DNA from: Tieghemiomyces parasiticus
Lineage: Eukaryota; Kickxellomycota; Dimargaritomycetes; Dimargaritales; Dimargaritaceae
Assembly (NCBI GenBank): GCA_027575765.1
Contig: JANBPT010000683.1
Coordinates: 1-26,312, forward strand
Direction: 5' to 3'
Length of the DNA stretch: 26,312 nucleotides
Shown: positions 9,631-20,980 of the stretch, piece after piece
Layout: each line of letters begins with the position of its first letter
How positions within the stretch are numbered: the first letter of the stretch is position 1
The notes under the pieces: generated by a model
Databases searched by the model: none
What the model was told of the DNA's origin: nothing
Seen by the model: only the letters and a program-made list of their open reading frames with translations
Translations under genes and position numbers: made by a program

Positions 9631-11547
9631 AGTGCTGGATGAAAGAGTTTGAATAGGGAATAGGAGTAGGGCGAACGGTCAGGTTGCGGTAAAATGGCCA
9701 ATGTGGAGGGTTATACCGAGTAGGTTTGGGGGGAGAGATTGGAAAGCGAGATGTATGACGGAGAGAGAGGCGGAAGGGTACGTCAGCACGCCGTTTATAG
9801 GCGGATCTCGACTTAAAGGGGGCGGAGTAAGCCGGGTGTGAGGGGTGAGGGTGGGGCGCTGGTGCTCGAATTATGAGCCAGGGCGGAAACCGAAGGACAG
9901 TCCCGGGGAATATCGGGGAATGTAGGAAAGGAGGGGGAGTTGGGTGCAACAAGGGCGAGGGCAATTATAGGGGGAGGGGAAAAAGAGGCAGCAAAGTGTG
10001 ATGGGGTTGGCAAGCGCTGAAAAGGGCTGGAGGGCAGGGGATGACTAGGTTGGGTAAAGACACGGCGGGGGGACTTGTTGGGCTTAGCGGTCACTTTTAT
10101 ACCTCGTTTGTGGGCAGAAGCCGTAGTAGCCCCTAGCTCCGCGATATGCGTGACAGGCGGGCAGCTACGTAAGGCGCTAATGGCCGGGGAATGGGAGGGA
10201 GTGGCTCTACGTAGCGGATTAAATGACATGAAGCTTTGCCCTCCCCAACCGTTCGGCGAATTAAAAACCCCCGTTGCTTGACATGTCAGTTGTTTATCCA
10301 ATAGAACGGGGTGGGGCCAAGGGAGCCACCGCCCTTCCCCCCCCGGCTCATATTCTCACCTTCCCCCCGCCCGCCCCATACACGTCAGCAGCCGAGAGGC
10401 TCTGGCCTCCTGGCTGACGCCCACCCCCTTCTCTTGCCCAATTGTAATAGAAATCATGGGTGAGACAGCAATGACGCCCACACACAAAACCATGGCTCCT
10501 GCCCTCCGCTGTCACTTGAAGCCGCCGGCTGACGCCATGATCACGACCCCATGCTACACCATCGTGCTTACTCAGATTATATCCCCAGCATTGGCGCCGG
10601 GCTCTCTGGCCTCCCTCCCTCCCCCCCACCTTGTCGTGTGGGCGAGAGGAGCTCGGGGGTTGCACACGTTCTGGTAAGCCAGGGATGGCTTTGGTACTCA
10701 CCAAGTCTCCACTATCTATCAGTGTGACAGGCTCCATACTGCTACCCCCCCCCCACACACACACCCCTTTGGATTGTTGTCGCGGCCAGCGGCATATCCT
10801 TTGCTTGCGAGTCACCTCCCTGAGCCAGTCGCCAGGTCGGAGGGTGTTTGACATGGCTGAAAATCGTCGGATGGTCTAGGCTCTGAGGCGCGAACTGCGA
10901 CTGCGGCGGCTTCAGCTGTAGGTCTGCAACACTCCTCCTTCTCCTCCTCCGCCCTCCCCCAGCTGTCATTCGCATCCGCATCTCTGTGATTCGGTCCGGC
11001 CCGACCCGGTCCGACTTTCACCGTCGACCAGTGACACCTAATCAACAAACGCAGTATCCGTGCTTGCACTCTGATTGGTTCCTGGGTATTTCCCACCAGG
11101 ACATCGACGGGGAGGGCCCTTCAGCACCACAGTTAGCTGCACATTATTAGGTATTATTTCGTGTTTTATGCGCTGGGACCACAAGTAAACACGAAGCCGG
11201 TAACGCCAGGCATTCTGTGCAGACACACAGCCTAGAGATGGGTAGCACGGGGTCGGGTGTAGAGCTGTGAGGTAAGGTTGAGGGGATGCACGCACGGGCC
11301 TAGAGGTCAGATGCGGCTACGGCAGAGGAATGGTCTCCCGAGGATTGAGAATTAAGAGAGAGAGAAAGAGAGTAACGAGAAGTTATAGAGAGAGAGACGA
11401 GCGGGGATAAATACATGTCAACGGACTCACTGGCGCGCGCAAAGGCAAAAGCTGGGGCAGAATTAAAAAAAGATTTGGTGTGACGCCCTCCCGCCCCCTC
11501 ATCACACACAAGTGTACCACCCACCCACACAACCATACATATCATGT
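9631..11547. other. Intergenic region between RCF2 and PPP4R1-like gene, no supported gene
   Basis: These 1917 bp lie upstream of RCF2 and downstream of the PPP4R1-like gene, since both are on the minus strand. The first 400 bp are purine-rich on plus, probably the RCF2 5' UTR and promoter. The minus-strand reading frame at 9813-10301 is a Ser/Pro low-complexity product without an ATG and is rejected. Poly-C/CA tracts lie at about 10746-10766. The ORFs at 10348-11096 match nothing I recognise. Confidence 0.5.
11355..11399. repeat. GA-rich simple repeat
   Basis: Two GA-rich runs separated by a short AT-containing spacer lie about 150-190 bp past the stop codon of the PPP4R1-like gene, in its probable 3' flank. 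They read as polypyrimidine in the transcribed direction. Confidence 0.7.
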
Positions 11548-14500
11548 CTAGCGGCCGCCTTTGCTCGCGCTCTTGACCGTCGGCACCATGGGCGGCTGGT
11601 TGGGTGTCACGGGCGACGCTGTCCTCAAAAACTCTAAATGGTGGTCCCCACTTTTTACCTCTCCGTCATGACCTCCAGTGCTCTTGGCCGGCGACGGGAT
11701 GATGAGTCCCATGTACCGGGGTAAACCCGGGCTGGCCAGCGCCGCTTCGGAGATTCGGCTGGGGGAGGGTAAAGGCGACGTGGGAAACGTCCCGGTTAGT
11801 CCCTGCGGCGACATCGAGGCCGACGGCCCTGACGACAATGTACTAGCGCTGCTTTGGTGGTGGTGGTTAGGAATGAGATCGGCCAGGTCCAACGGGTGGG
11901 ACTGGGTCCGGCGTACGCGGCGGTCGGCCTGAAACACGGCCGCCGCCGCCGCAGGTGGGGAGGGCGTTCGGGTGGTACGTAGGAGGCCGACCGAAGGGAT
12001 ATTGGCGTCGGTGCCCCATGCAAACGTGTATTTGCCACGTGGGACGGGTCCCACCAGCGGCGAGGCTGGCGGGAGCTCGGTTGCCACCGTCGTCGGCTTG
12101 GTGTCGCTTAGTACCACGTGCGCCCGGGGATCATCGCCCAACAGGGCCGCCGGGAGTGGGTTAAAGCCTTTCGTGACGGGCGGTGTACGGCTACCCGCGG
12201 AGTGGGGCTGGCTCCGGGCCTTTCCTAGGGGCACCGTGAAGCGTACGTCGGCGAGGGGGTTCTCCAGCAGCGAAGGTAAGGCAGTGATGCGGCTGAGGAG
12301 GGACATGGAGGCGCGGGGCTTTTCGGCAGGGGTGGCGTTGGCAGCGATCGGTGTCCCGGTACCTGTCGCATTGATCGGGGCGGTCACAGAGGCCGTGTGG
12401 CTAGCTTCAGTCCTCTCGCCGTTCGCTACATCTGCGGGCGGCTGTTCTGGGGTCGCCACCGTCAAGCCTGCATCGTCCGGTGCGGACTTCTTTCGTGAAA
12501 ACGAAAAGGATGGAAACGAGAAGGATGGTCGACTAATCTCGATGGCTTCACGGGACGGTGACGGCTCGGCCGCCGGGACATCCGCCTCGTTGTAGGCTGG
12601 GGTCTGGATGGTAGGGAGCTGCGGGTGGCGGGTCACGACGGGTTCCACGGGGGACGACGGGTCGTCGGTCATATTGACCGGTAACGTCAGGTTCACTGGA
12701 GACCGGTCCGAGGCTGCCACGGGTGAGCGGCCGTTTACCGCGACCCGGTGCTTACGTACGGGCTCCATGTTGAGCCGCAGGCCTTGCGAGGGTATGGAGA
12801 CCTGGGGCCCCGCCCGCGGCAGCGCGCGGTGGTCATCGTCGGGGGAAGTGATTGAGGCCGTCGTCAAATCCTGGGCGAGTTGTAATACGCCCTCGCTGGC
12901 CAGCTGACCGCTGCCCTCCACCGCAGCTGCCTCGCACTGTGGCGATGTATCGCCGTCCTCCGACGGGGTGGCCGATACAGCGGGCAGGGTGGGCAAGTTA
13001 CCCACAATGGCCAAGACGTCGCGGTCCCGGTCCTCTCGAAGCACGGCGATAAGGTCGCTAATAAGCTGGGACCGGGTGGCCGTCCAGCCGTGGGGCACAC
13101 GCGGGGAGGTAGGCCGCGATGTGCTCGTCTCCGTGCCGGAATCGCCAGCCCGAGAGGCCGCGGCTGCCGCGTTCATCGACTCCTCAGCCGGGCCGATTCC
13201 ATGCCCCGGGGAGGCACTGTCGCCCGATGAATCTTTCGCCGCAGATGGGGCGTCAGTCATCAGTAGGGATTGTGGGGGCACCGCGGGGGCGGGGGATGGG
13301 GATACGTTGGGGGAGTAGTAGGACCTGGGTGGCGAGTGGGACTGTTGGGAGGACGACGAGGAGGATGGCGAAGGCCGCGATCCGCCGGAGTGACGGCTTA
13401 CCTCTCCGGCCTTAGACGAGGCCAAGAGCCGCTCTAGCGTCCGGGCGACGGCGATACGAACATTAGCGACCTTGTCCTGGGCCAGAGCGAGTAAACTGGG
13501 CAAGAAGAACTGTTCAAAATCAGTCGGATCGACCGCCTGGTTGAGTAAAGCCTCACAGATCTGCACGAAAAACAGGCGCAACCGGAACGTGGCGGCGTTG
13601 CGGAACTGGATCATGCTCTCAAAGAACTGTACCTGGAGGGCGGGGTCCTCCTTGGTCATGGCAAATACCACAGGGAAGGCGCTGGCGGCGGCCTCACGAA
13701 CCGCTGCTACCGGGTCCTTAGCCCAGTGCACGGCCAGCGGGAGGAGGTGGCGTACGACGACACGGACCGGGAACAAGTGGCACATCGGGGCGATCTGCTG
13801 CGCCATAATCTCCCGGGGCCGCCAGTTGCTGCCTTCGCCGCGGAATGCCTCCAATATGTGCGGCAGGCAACGATCCCGACCGGCCGGGTAGAGGCACTCA
13901 AGGAAGCGGGCCACGTTGCCCAGGACAGCAAGCTGGACCTCGTCCACATCGACCAGAAAGTACACAAAGATTTTCTCGTGGACCGATTCACCGTAGTTGG
14001 GGCCCAATAACCGAGCCACCTCGTGTAGGGAGTGGGCCAGAGTGACCCGCGCCTCGGTCTGGTCGACATGCGTGAGGTCAAAATAGGCGTCGGCCAGTTC
14101 GTCCCACCGGGCCGTGCCCATGGTGAGCAGCATAGCCGGAAAGTTGAAGGCGCACTGGTACACAATCTCAGGCGTAGGCATGGCGTCCGGGTCCTCCACT
14201 CGCGCCACTGCGTGCAGGTAGTACCGTACCAGCACCTCCTTCACCTTATCCACCTTTTCGAAGGCCACCATCAACCGGCCCATCACCTCGAACACGGCTG
14301 TTTGAACCGGGTAGCTGACCTCGCGGGACCCTAGCAGCCGCTCCAGGATCTGCGTCCAGACCTTAATGGGAAGGGGCGGGGGAGGTGCTGGAAGATGCGG
14401 GGACGCGACCACGGCTAGACTGGCGCCGCCATTCGAGGCACTGTGACCATTACCACTTCCACCGGCCGATAGGAACGACAGACTGCCGATGCTGGCAGCC

Positions 14501-16233
14501 CGGGTGGGTACCGTGGCAGAGTTACTTCCAGTCGTTGGGCCCGACGCGGACTGTCGGCTGGCTAGGTTTCCGGGGCTGCCGAGTAGGGCGGCGGACGATG
14601 AACTACGCAGAACGGCGGGACCGAGATGCGGAGATCGCACCGACTTGGTCGGATTGGCCACGAGGACCTGGGCAAGTTCCGGGAGAGCAGCGCGAGCGGC
14701 GGCCTGCCGCACCTGCCAGTTGGGATCTTGAACGAGCTGCTGGAAAATCGGACACAGTCCCTCCAGGACCAGATCATAGGAGAGGGCGTGGGCCAGGCCG
14801 CCTAGGGTCAGAGCGGTATCGCGACGCACCTCGAAGGCTGAATCGGCGGCGGTACGCTCGATGGTGGGCACGAAAACTGCCGGCTTGAGGGCGGCACCGA
14901 ACTCCTGGACCACGGCCTTGATGAGGTGGAGTGCTGCCAGTTTGCGCCGCAGGCAAGAGCCGCTTGAATCGACGGAACCGAGACCCTCGGTTGGGGCCGA
15001 CATGCCCCCAATTCCACTCCCGCCGTTCCGAGGGTGGCTCGCCATGCGAGCTTCGACCAGGCCATCGATAGAGGCCGGGCGGGACTTGAGGGTCGGCTTA
15101 ACCAGACCCAAGATAGTGTGGTGGATGACTTCAGTGTGGTACAGCTCAAACCGCATGTGGTAGCCCAGCTGCACCAGCGCAGCCTGGACCAGCGATACCA
15201 CTACAGGACTCGGGTCTAGGAGCATAGTATCGAGCCACTCGTGGAAGAGGGCATGGGTGATGGGGTTAGCGGCAGAGGGGTCGGCGGGCGCCGAATCCCT
15301 ATCCGCCAGCGTGGTCGTAATGGCCTCCTCGCCAACGGTGTGGGCAAGTAGTGGGTTGAGGGGCTTCCTGATGGGCAGTGGACTCACCCCACCGTCGGGA
15401 CCGGCGCTGGGTGGGTGGCCATGGCGATAGAAATATAGTAGCAACGGCGGGAGATCGTAGGCCAGGGTCTCGCGGACCACTCGGTCCCGATCAACGCTCA
15501 ACTGGAAGGCCACGGGGAAGATGGTCTGGAGGATATCCTCGACCGCCGCCGTGTGTAGAATATTCTTGATTTCGCGGGCGGCCCAGACGCGCAGGAAGGT
15601 GAGGGTGCTTTGCGAACGGATACACAGGCGCTCGAGCGGGGCCAGGTCGTCCTCGGCGAATTGGTTGGGCAGGACGGCCTCGAGGACTGGATACGCACCG
15701 GATCGGTATGGGGAGATGTGGGGGGGGAAGGGGAGCGCGTTAGCCCGGCGACCGCGAATTTGAAAGGAGCGCTAGAAAAGCGTGATGGGGAAGCGACCCC
15801 ACTTACGTTTGGGCGAGGCGTCGTCGATGGAGTCCACTAGCACATCGTTGTTGCGTAGCGAGGCCAGGCCACCGGCGTCGTTTGTGGGAACGCCGGCGGC
15901 TGGTGGCGGGTCGGCCGGGACTGGAATATCGGACCCGGGGAGAGACGTGCCGGGTTCCTCCAGTGCCTCGATATCGTCGTACTCCTCCTCCACATCCTCA
16001 CTGAAGTCGAAGCCGAGGTCTGGCGATACGTCGTGGAGAGGGCAGGGGTGAGCGGGGGCAATATTTCGAAAATAGGCCAGGGCGAGTCAGTGGGTGGTTG
16101 GGTTAGAGTGGGAAAAAGTAACAAATCGCCGAACCGGCCAGAGCACCCAGGGTACCATGGGCCGCCCTTGTTCAGGAACTCTCCCTCAAACTCCGCCCGG
16201 GGGCGGCGGCCAGCGGAGCCACGTACCTGCCAT
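11548..16233 (-). CDS. PPP4R1-like HEAT-repeat phosphatase regulatory subunit, three exons
   Basis: Exons on minus are 16233-16227 (only ATGGCAG), 16019-15807 and 15686-11548, giving 1452 aa. The spliced N-terminus MADLGFDF resembles human PPP4R1, which starts MADL and is also acidic. PPP4R1 is a HEAT scaffold that binds the PP4 catalytic subunit to direct dephosphorylation. HEAT-like helices run from about residue 75 to 830, split by a Ser/Gly/Pro linker at about 420-510. The best-conserved block is about 583-830, with CAFNFPAMLLTMG, LAHSLHEVARLLG, VDEVQLAVL and LAQDKVANVRIAVARTLERL, each with a recognisable human counterpart. The last 620 or so residues are Ser/Pro/Thr-rich and probably disordered, with a tandem PSFSF motif near 1126 followed by RKK. 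The protein is about 500 aa longer than human PPP4R1. A PP2A scaffold (PR65) paralogue is the main alternative. Introns are 207 and 120 bp. Confidence 0.82.
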
Positions 16234-17918
16234 CTCGGGTGGCGCGGAAGAAAACTAGGGGATAATGAATAACAGGGCAGGGCTAATGAGCGACCAAGGG
16301 CTGTGGAGTGCAGTAACTTGCTCGCCCCACAGGCGGTGGTAACGGTGGTGGTGGGGATGTGTGGCCTCCTCAATCCGAAGCCAACGGGAAGTGAGGTTGA
16401 GGCTTGAATCGGTCGCCGTGCCGCCGTCGATTAGTTGCCGGCGGAGATGAGGACGTTCACGGCGATGCTACAAGGGTGGTGAAGGGGGCGATAAGTATCG
16501 AGGAGCAATCAGGTTAAGGAGAGAGCAACACAGGGAACAGGGGCCAAGGTCTGCGTTAGAAGATGTATGACCACGTTGTGTGGCCTGAGAATGGCTGGCC
16601 GGGAGGGCGGAGTCTACGGCGATAGGCGCAGGGAGAGAGGAAAGGTGGGGAAAGTGCCCAGTCCGCTAAACGAGGCTTCCGGCGACAGAAGTCGGGCTCG
16701 GACTTGAAGGGCCGCACTTCCCTGCCGGCTGCCCACCTTTATGTTTTTTTCCCTAGACTGGCGGGCCAGCAATTTCCGAAGCTCGCCGCTAGCGTGCAAT
16801 GGGGGCGTAGTCGTCCCAATCACAGGCGTGGCAGAGGTGCTGGCACCGGGCAAAGTATATGAAAAGGGGGAGGGGTAGAAGGGGGCAACGGCGGCCGGCT
16901 TCGGAAGGATGTTGGGTGGCCACGGTGAAAGCGAGAGGTGTCGAACGCAGTGAATGGATAGCCGAACACGTAGCCCACTGCTGCAAATGGAAAGTGGCGG
17001 GACCGGTGGCCATTGCCCAGGAGCGAGAAAAGCGCCGATGACAGCGAAGGAGCCAGCAGTGGGACGGGCTACATACTGGCCGAAAGGGTCCGAGTGGGAC
17101 CGGCGACAGTTCCCAGCCGGCCACGTTTTGGGGATGGCAGAGCTGCAATAAAAACAGTTTACTCGAACCGCACACGGTCACCCCGTTGCACTCCCCAGTT
17201 CACGGCACCCGGGAGACCGACGGGCAGCCCTGGTGCCGGTCAAATGCTGAACGTGGAACACCCGAGCCAGCCACTTCCGAAGGCCACCCGAGCATCAACC
17301 TATGAAAAAGGCCGGCGACTCGGCTGAGGAGATGGCGGAGCGACCCTAGATGGAGATGCGATGGAAGAAATAGGCCGGTGTGGTAAAAATAGATCGCAAA
17401 TACCCCAACTTAATAGTCCAGCGAGAAGGGGATACCAAAGTTCCTAACAGTGCGGGCAGGGCAGAGCGGAGAGGTGGGACTGGGCTGGTGGCGAGAGCAA
17501 TCGGTGGTTAGGGGAAAGTACGGTGCACAAGTATGGCTGGGCTGCTTTCGCCTCCAAGCAAGCATGCCAACGGGGTACTCAAAGCGGTGGACTCTACCTA
17601 GCCCAGTAACCCCGAATAAACCCCCTAGTATTTAAATCGTGCTAGCGAACAGTAATCCTCTTGGCTGCACTCGGACGCCGTCGATGGAAGCCCCAGAGTT
17701 CTGTGGTCTGCGACTACCAGGTAGTTTCCACCCTTCCAAGCAATGAATCGATGTAGGCTCAACGTCGACCAGCCTTGAAAAGGGTGGGGGGGGGAGAGAG
17801 GATGGACGCCAAAGCCACGGTCGAGTCGCACCATCATTCGTCTGTGGCTATGGCCCTGAAGGGGGTGGGGGCGATCTCCTACTCCAAGGCCACCCCCTTT
17901 TGGAATCCGTTTGTTAAT

Positions 17919-17954
17919 GGTGAAGTCCAGCATTGGACTATTTAGGACTTCACC
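17919..17954. other. Perfect 10-bp inverted repeat with 16-nt spacer
   Basis: GGTGAAGTCC (17919-17928) is the exact reverse complement of GGACTTCACC (17945-17954). The 16-nt spacer contains TTGGAC, which echoes the arm. It lies about 620 bp upstream of the RPS4 ATG in DNA without a gene. It could be a dimeric protein-binding site, a transcript hairpin or a remnant of a mobile element; nothing visible decides between these. Confidence 0.6.
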
Positions 17955-18514
17955 GGACTGACCAGTGCTATTGGATGGGGCCTCGCATGCCCGCTGCCCA
18001 CGCCTGTAGGGCGGCTATCGGGTATTTAACCACGACTCGAATGGGGTGTAGGCTATGTCTTATAGCCTGGGTCGCCCCTCCAGGGGGGATTTAGCGCTGT
18101 TGCTAGGATTACCTGCCAACCAAGACCAAGTGGCCACCTAACCGACGTTGATAGACGAGTGGCAAGGTGGACAGGTCGGCCAGAGCCACGTGACTCGACC
18201 GTTTTACCCATTGTCAATGAATTTTTGAGTGGATGGGACAATATATCGCAGGCTAGGGCCACGGAGAAAAGGCCGATTATCCCACCCGTGTCCCGCCCCA
18301 CCCCGGCTGGAAGCGGACAGCGGGGCAGTGGTCAGGGCCAGTCAGAGGAGGGGGACCAGGGCGAAAAGAGGCAACTGCGCACCAGAGGTCCCTCCGTCGC
18401 CAGCAACAGACAACAGGCGCTCAAAAAAACCGGCCAGCGCCAAACTGTACGCCATCCGCAGGCTATTGACCGGTGTTGATTATATGGTGGAATTTCCTTC
18501 AGGCTTGCGATTGA

Positions 18515-18534
18515 TTCCTCCTCTTCCCCTTTCT
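18515..18534 (+). promoter_or_regulatory. Pyrimidine tract upstream of RPS4
   Basis: A nearly pure C/T run lies 44-63 bp before the RPS4 start codon. Its place and composition fit the transcription start area or a 5' pyrimidine-rich leader, as is usual for ribosomal protein genes. No TATA box is evident. The transcription start itself cannot be read from sequence. Confidence 0.35.
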
Positions 18535-18577
18535 TAGTCGCCCTTGTTGCACCCGACTTATACTAAAATCGAACAAG

Positions 18578-19847
18578 ATGGTACGTAGCCGCGCTACCGT
18601 CCTCACCCGCCCGACGAGTCCCGGCGTACCGAATGACCTGGCGGCTCCGTAATTGTCACCGGTGGCCATCCATCCATCCATCCTTTCGTGCAGCGGACGG
18701 CTTGTGGAGCGGGGTCGCAAACAGCTTCTCGTGCCGATTTGCCGCCATGCAGCGGGTGTGTCAATGCATCCGCAACTCTACGGGCAGCAGCGACCACGGT
18801 TGATGGATGGATACCGTTGGCAACCGACAGGCAGCGGTGGACAGGATGATAGATTTAATCTACGGGGCGGCTACGAGTATGACAGTCGCGTTCGGAGCTG
18901 CGAATGACAGATTCTGATTCCTCCGCCGGTAGATCACCGCCAGCAAGGGGCGATCCACCTGCCATCTTTACACCCAAACTAATCTTTTCCACCCACTCCT
19001 CTCCTCTCCATCCCTTAATCTTCACCAGGCTCGTGGTGTCAAGAAGCATATGAAGCGCTTGAACGCGCCCAAGCACTGGATGCTGGACAAACTGACCGGT
19101 GTCTACGCTCCCAAGCCCACCGCTGGCCCGCACAAGTCCCGTGAGTGCCTGCCGCTCATCATCTTCCTGCGCAACCGTCTTAAGTACGCGCTGAACCGTC
19201 GCGAGGTGATCTCCATCCTGAACCAGCGCCTGGTTAAGGTCGACGGTAAGGTGCGCACCGACGACACCTACCCGACTGGCTTCATGGATGTGATTGGCAT
19301 TGAGAAGTCGGGCGAGAACTTCCGCCTGATCTACGACACCAAGGGTCGCTTCACCATCCACCGCATCACCGAGGAGGAGGCCGCCTACAAGCTGTGCAAG
19401 GTCAAGCGCGTGCAGCTCGGCGCCAAGGGTATCCCATTCCTGGTGACCCACGATGGCCGTACCATCCGCTACCCTGACCCCAAGATCAAGGTCAACGACA
19501 CCATCAAGCTGGATATTGCCACCTCCAAGATTGAGGGTTTCCTCAAGTTCGAGCTCGGCAACCTGGCCATGGTCACCGGCGGTTCCAACACTGGCCGTGT
19601 CGGTAACATTGTTGCCCACGACCGTCACGATGGTGGTTTCGACATCATGCACATCAAGGATGCTGCCGGTAACGAGTTCGCCACCCGTCTGTCCAACGTG
19701 TTCGTGATTGGCCGTGGCTCCACCGCCTGGATCTCCCTGCCCAAGGGTAACGGTGTCAAGCTCACCATCGCCGAGGAGCGTGATGCCCGCCGCGCCAACA
19801 AGGACGGCCCCACCGAGACTGTGGTCTTTGATGAGGACGAGGAGTAA
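18578..19847 (+). CDS. RPS4: 40S ribosomal protein eS4 (S4), intron directly after ATG
   Basis: Exon 1 coding sequence is just the ATG (18578-18580). A 448-bp intron (donor GTACGT, acceptor CACCAG) leads to exon 2 at 19029-19847, which starts [11 protein letters not shown]. The product is 273 aa and belongs to the small ribosomal subunit, where eS4 binds 18S rRNA. The match to the family is continuous: [24 protein letters not shown] segment, [38 protein letters not shown], and LSNVFVIG. The N-terminal S4e and S4 RNA-binding regions, the central S4e domain and a KOW-like segment are all intact. It ends in an acidic tail (FDEDEE) that makes it about 10 aa longer than human RPS4X. Codon use is extremely biased to C/G-ending codons, as expected for high expression. 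Three other ORFs over this stretch are frame shadows. Confidence 0.97.
18667..18682 (+). repeat. (CATC)4 microsatellite in RPS4 intron 1
   Basis: Four perfect CATC units lie inside the first intron, about 85 bp after the donor. No function is apparent. Confidence 0.85.
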
Positions 19848-19883
19848 ATACTTGTGTGTTTCTTTCTCTTACCCACCCCCCCA

Positions 19884-19889
19884 AATAAA
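19884..19889 (+). terminator. Polyadenylation signal AATAAA of RPS4
   Basis: A canonical AATAAA starts 37 nt after the RPS4 stop codon, in a C/T-rich 3' UTR. This position suits a short 3' UTR for a highly expressed ribosomal protein gene. Confidence 0.6.
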
Positions 19890-20955
19890 ATGGGCGGTCG
19901 AGGGTATGACGTTAAGCCCCCCTCCGCCCCTTTTTTAAACTACATCTCACCCTCCCCCCCCGTTTTCTCACCCATTCCTCTCCCCCACCCGGTCATGGTT
20001 GTTTTGTCCAAATTATTTCACTTCCCACGTCACTTGGTGAAATAATAAAGTAGTTATATCCAATTATGGGATAAGCTGTCTTACTGCTGTCGGACTGGAA
20101 GGCACAGGCCAGCCTCGGCCCAACTAGGCCCGTCGGTCCGTCATGGTGTGAATCATTGCGTGTATTCTCTTTACACCTCAGGAAGCCTGCGGTGCTGGTA
20201 GGCGCTGATTTTATTCGCATGCCGCTAGTTGCACTCAGCCGCTAATAGGCGATCAACCACTGGGACCTAATGACCGCCACTATGGAGTTTAATACTGCGT
20301 ATTGGAAGACTAAGCTACGGTCTGCCCAACCTAAAACCAAACGCTAAGGTCCCGCAAAGGCACACTCCTCGCTTCATTGGTGCTTCTGCATGATATGTTA
20401 TAATCGTTAGTCGGCCCCGTCTCTTTTCAAGGCTTGGCGGATGCAATCTCGGATCCAGACGTGACATGAAAGCGTGAATCTCAATTGAGGTAACCTTTGC
20501 CAGGTCACAATGAGTTCTAAAAAATAAAGAGCTGGCTCGAACCGGTGCAAGATGGAGTTCGCACATACGCATCTGTCTAAAACCTATCAGATGAACGTCT
20601 TTTAGCATACTGTTTACCAGTCCAAGCTCCGCTTCAGGAGGGGTGTTCCAGCCACAACCGAAGCCGACACCACCTGTAGCAATCGTGCCGGCGAGGTTGG
20701 GGGCTTTGAAGCTAAAAATATGCTTGGGTTTATGAGGTGAAATTAAAAGGAGGGGAAAAGGTGCCAGTAAAGGCGGCCGCGAGTTGGAAAAGGGTCAAAG
20801 GACGAGGCATTTGAGAATGCAAGGATAAAGGGAGGCGGATAGGAATGCAGGGGTACACAAACAAAGGGATTAAGGGTAAAATGGTAAAGAAGTAAACAAA
20901 AGGAATAAAGGGAATACGAGTACTGGGTCGATCTGAGAAAGGGACTTGGGAATTC

Positions 20956-20980
20956 CCGGCTCCTGCTTCAAAAGAGCCGG
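20956..20980. other. Inverted repeat CCGGCTC / GAGCCGG
   Basis: Perfect 7-bp arms (20956-20962 and 20974-20980) flank an 11-nt loop and are followed by a T-rich run, TTTAATCTTTTT, at about 20987-20998. The shape recalls a hairpin terminator, but such terminators are not expected for fungal RNA polymerase II genes, and no gene ends just upstream. Confidence 0.45.

Larger units (their letters stand above)
16234..18577. promoter_or_regulatory. Divergent intergenic region between PPP4R1-like gene and RPS4
   Basis: These 2344 bp separate two outward-facing genes and must contain both promoters. I see no ORF with family resemblance. Minus-strand candidates such as 16789-17181 and 17625-17933, and plus-strand 18159-18537, look like chance frames. 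The region holds a perfect 10-bp inverted repeat (17919-17954) and a second smaller one (AGGCTAT at 18050-18056 with ATAGCCT at 18062-18068). I saw no tRNA-like B box with a pairing T stem. Confidence 0.45.

Noticed and set aside
9813..10301. 162-codon minus-strand ORF upstream of RCF2
   Set aside because: It starts with TTG rather than ATG and is a Ser/Pro-rich translation of purine-rich intergenic DNA.
11972..12595. 207-codon plus-strand ORF opposite the PPP4R1-like gene
   Set aside because: It is antisense to the disordered C-terminal tail, where GC-rich codons leave all frames open. No domain is recognisable.
18855..19652. 265-codon minus-strand ORF antisense to RPS4
   Set aside because: It is the long antisense frame created by the strong codon bias of RPS4, has a Val/Asp/Leu-rich composition and no domain.
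20500..20560. Possible tRNA B box (GGTTCGAGCC on the minus strand)
   Set aside because: The bases on either side do not form a T stem, and no A box or acceptor stem could be placed around it.
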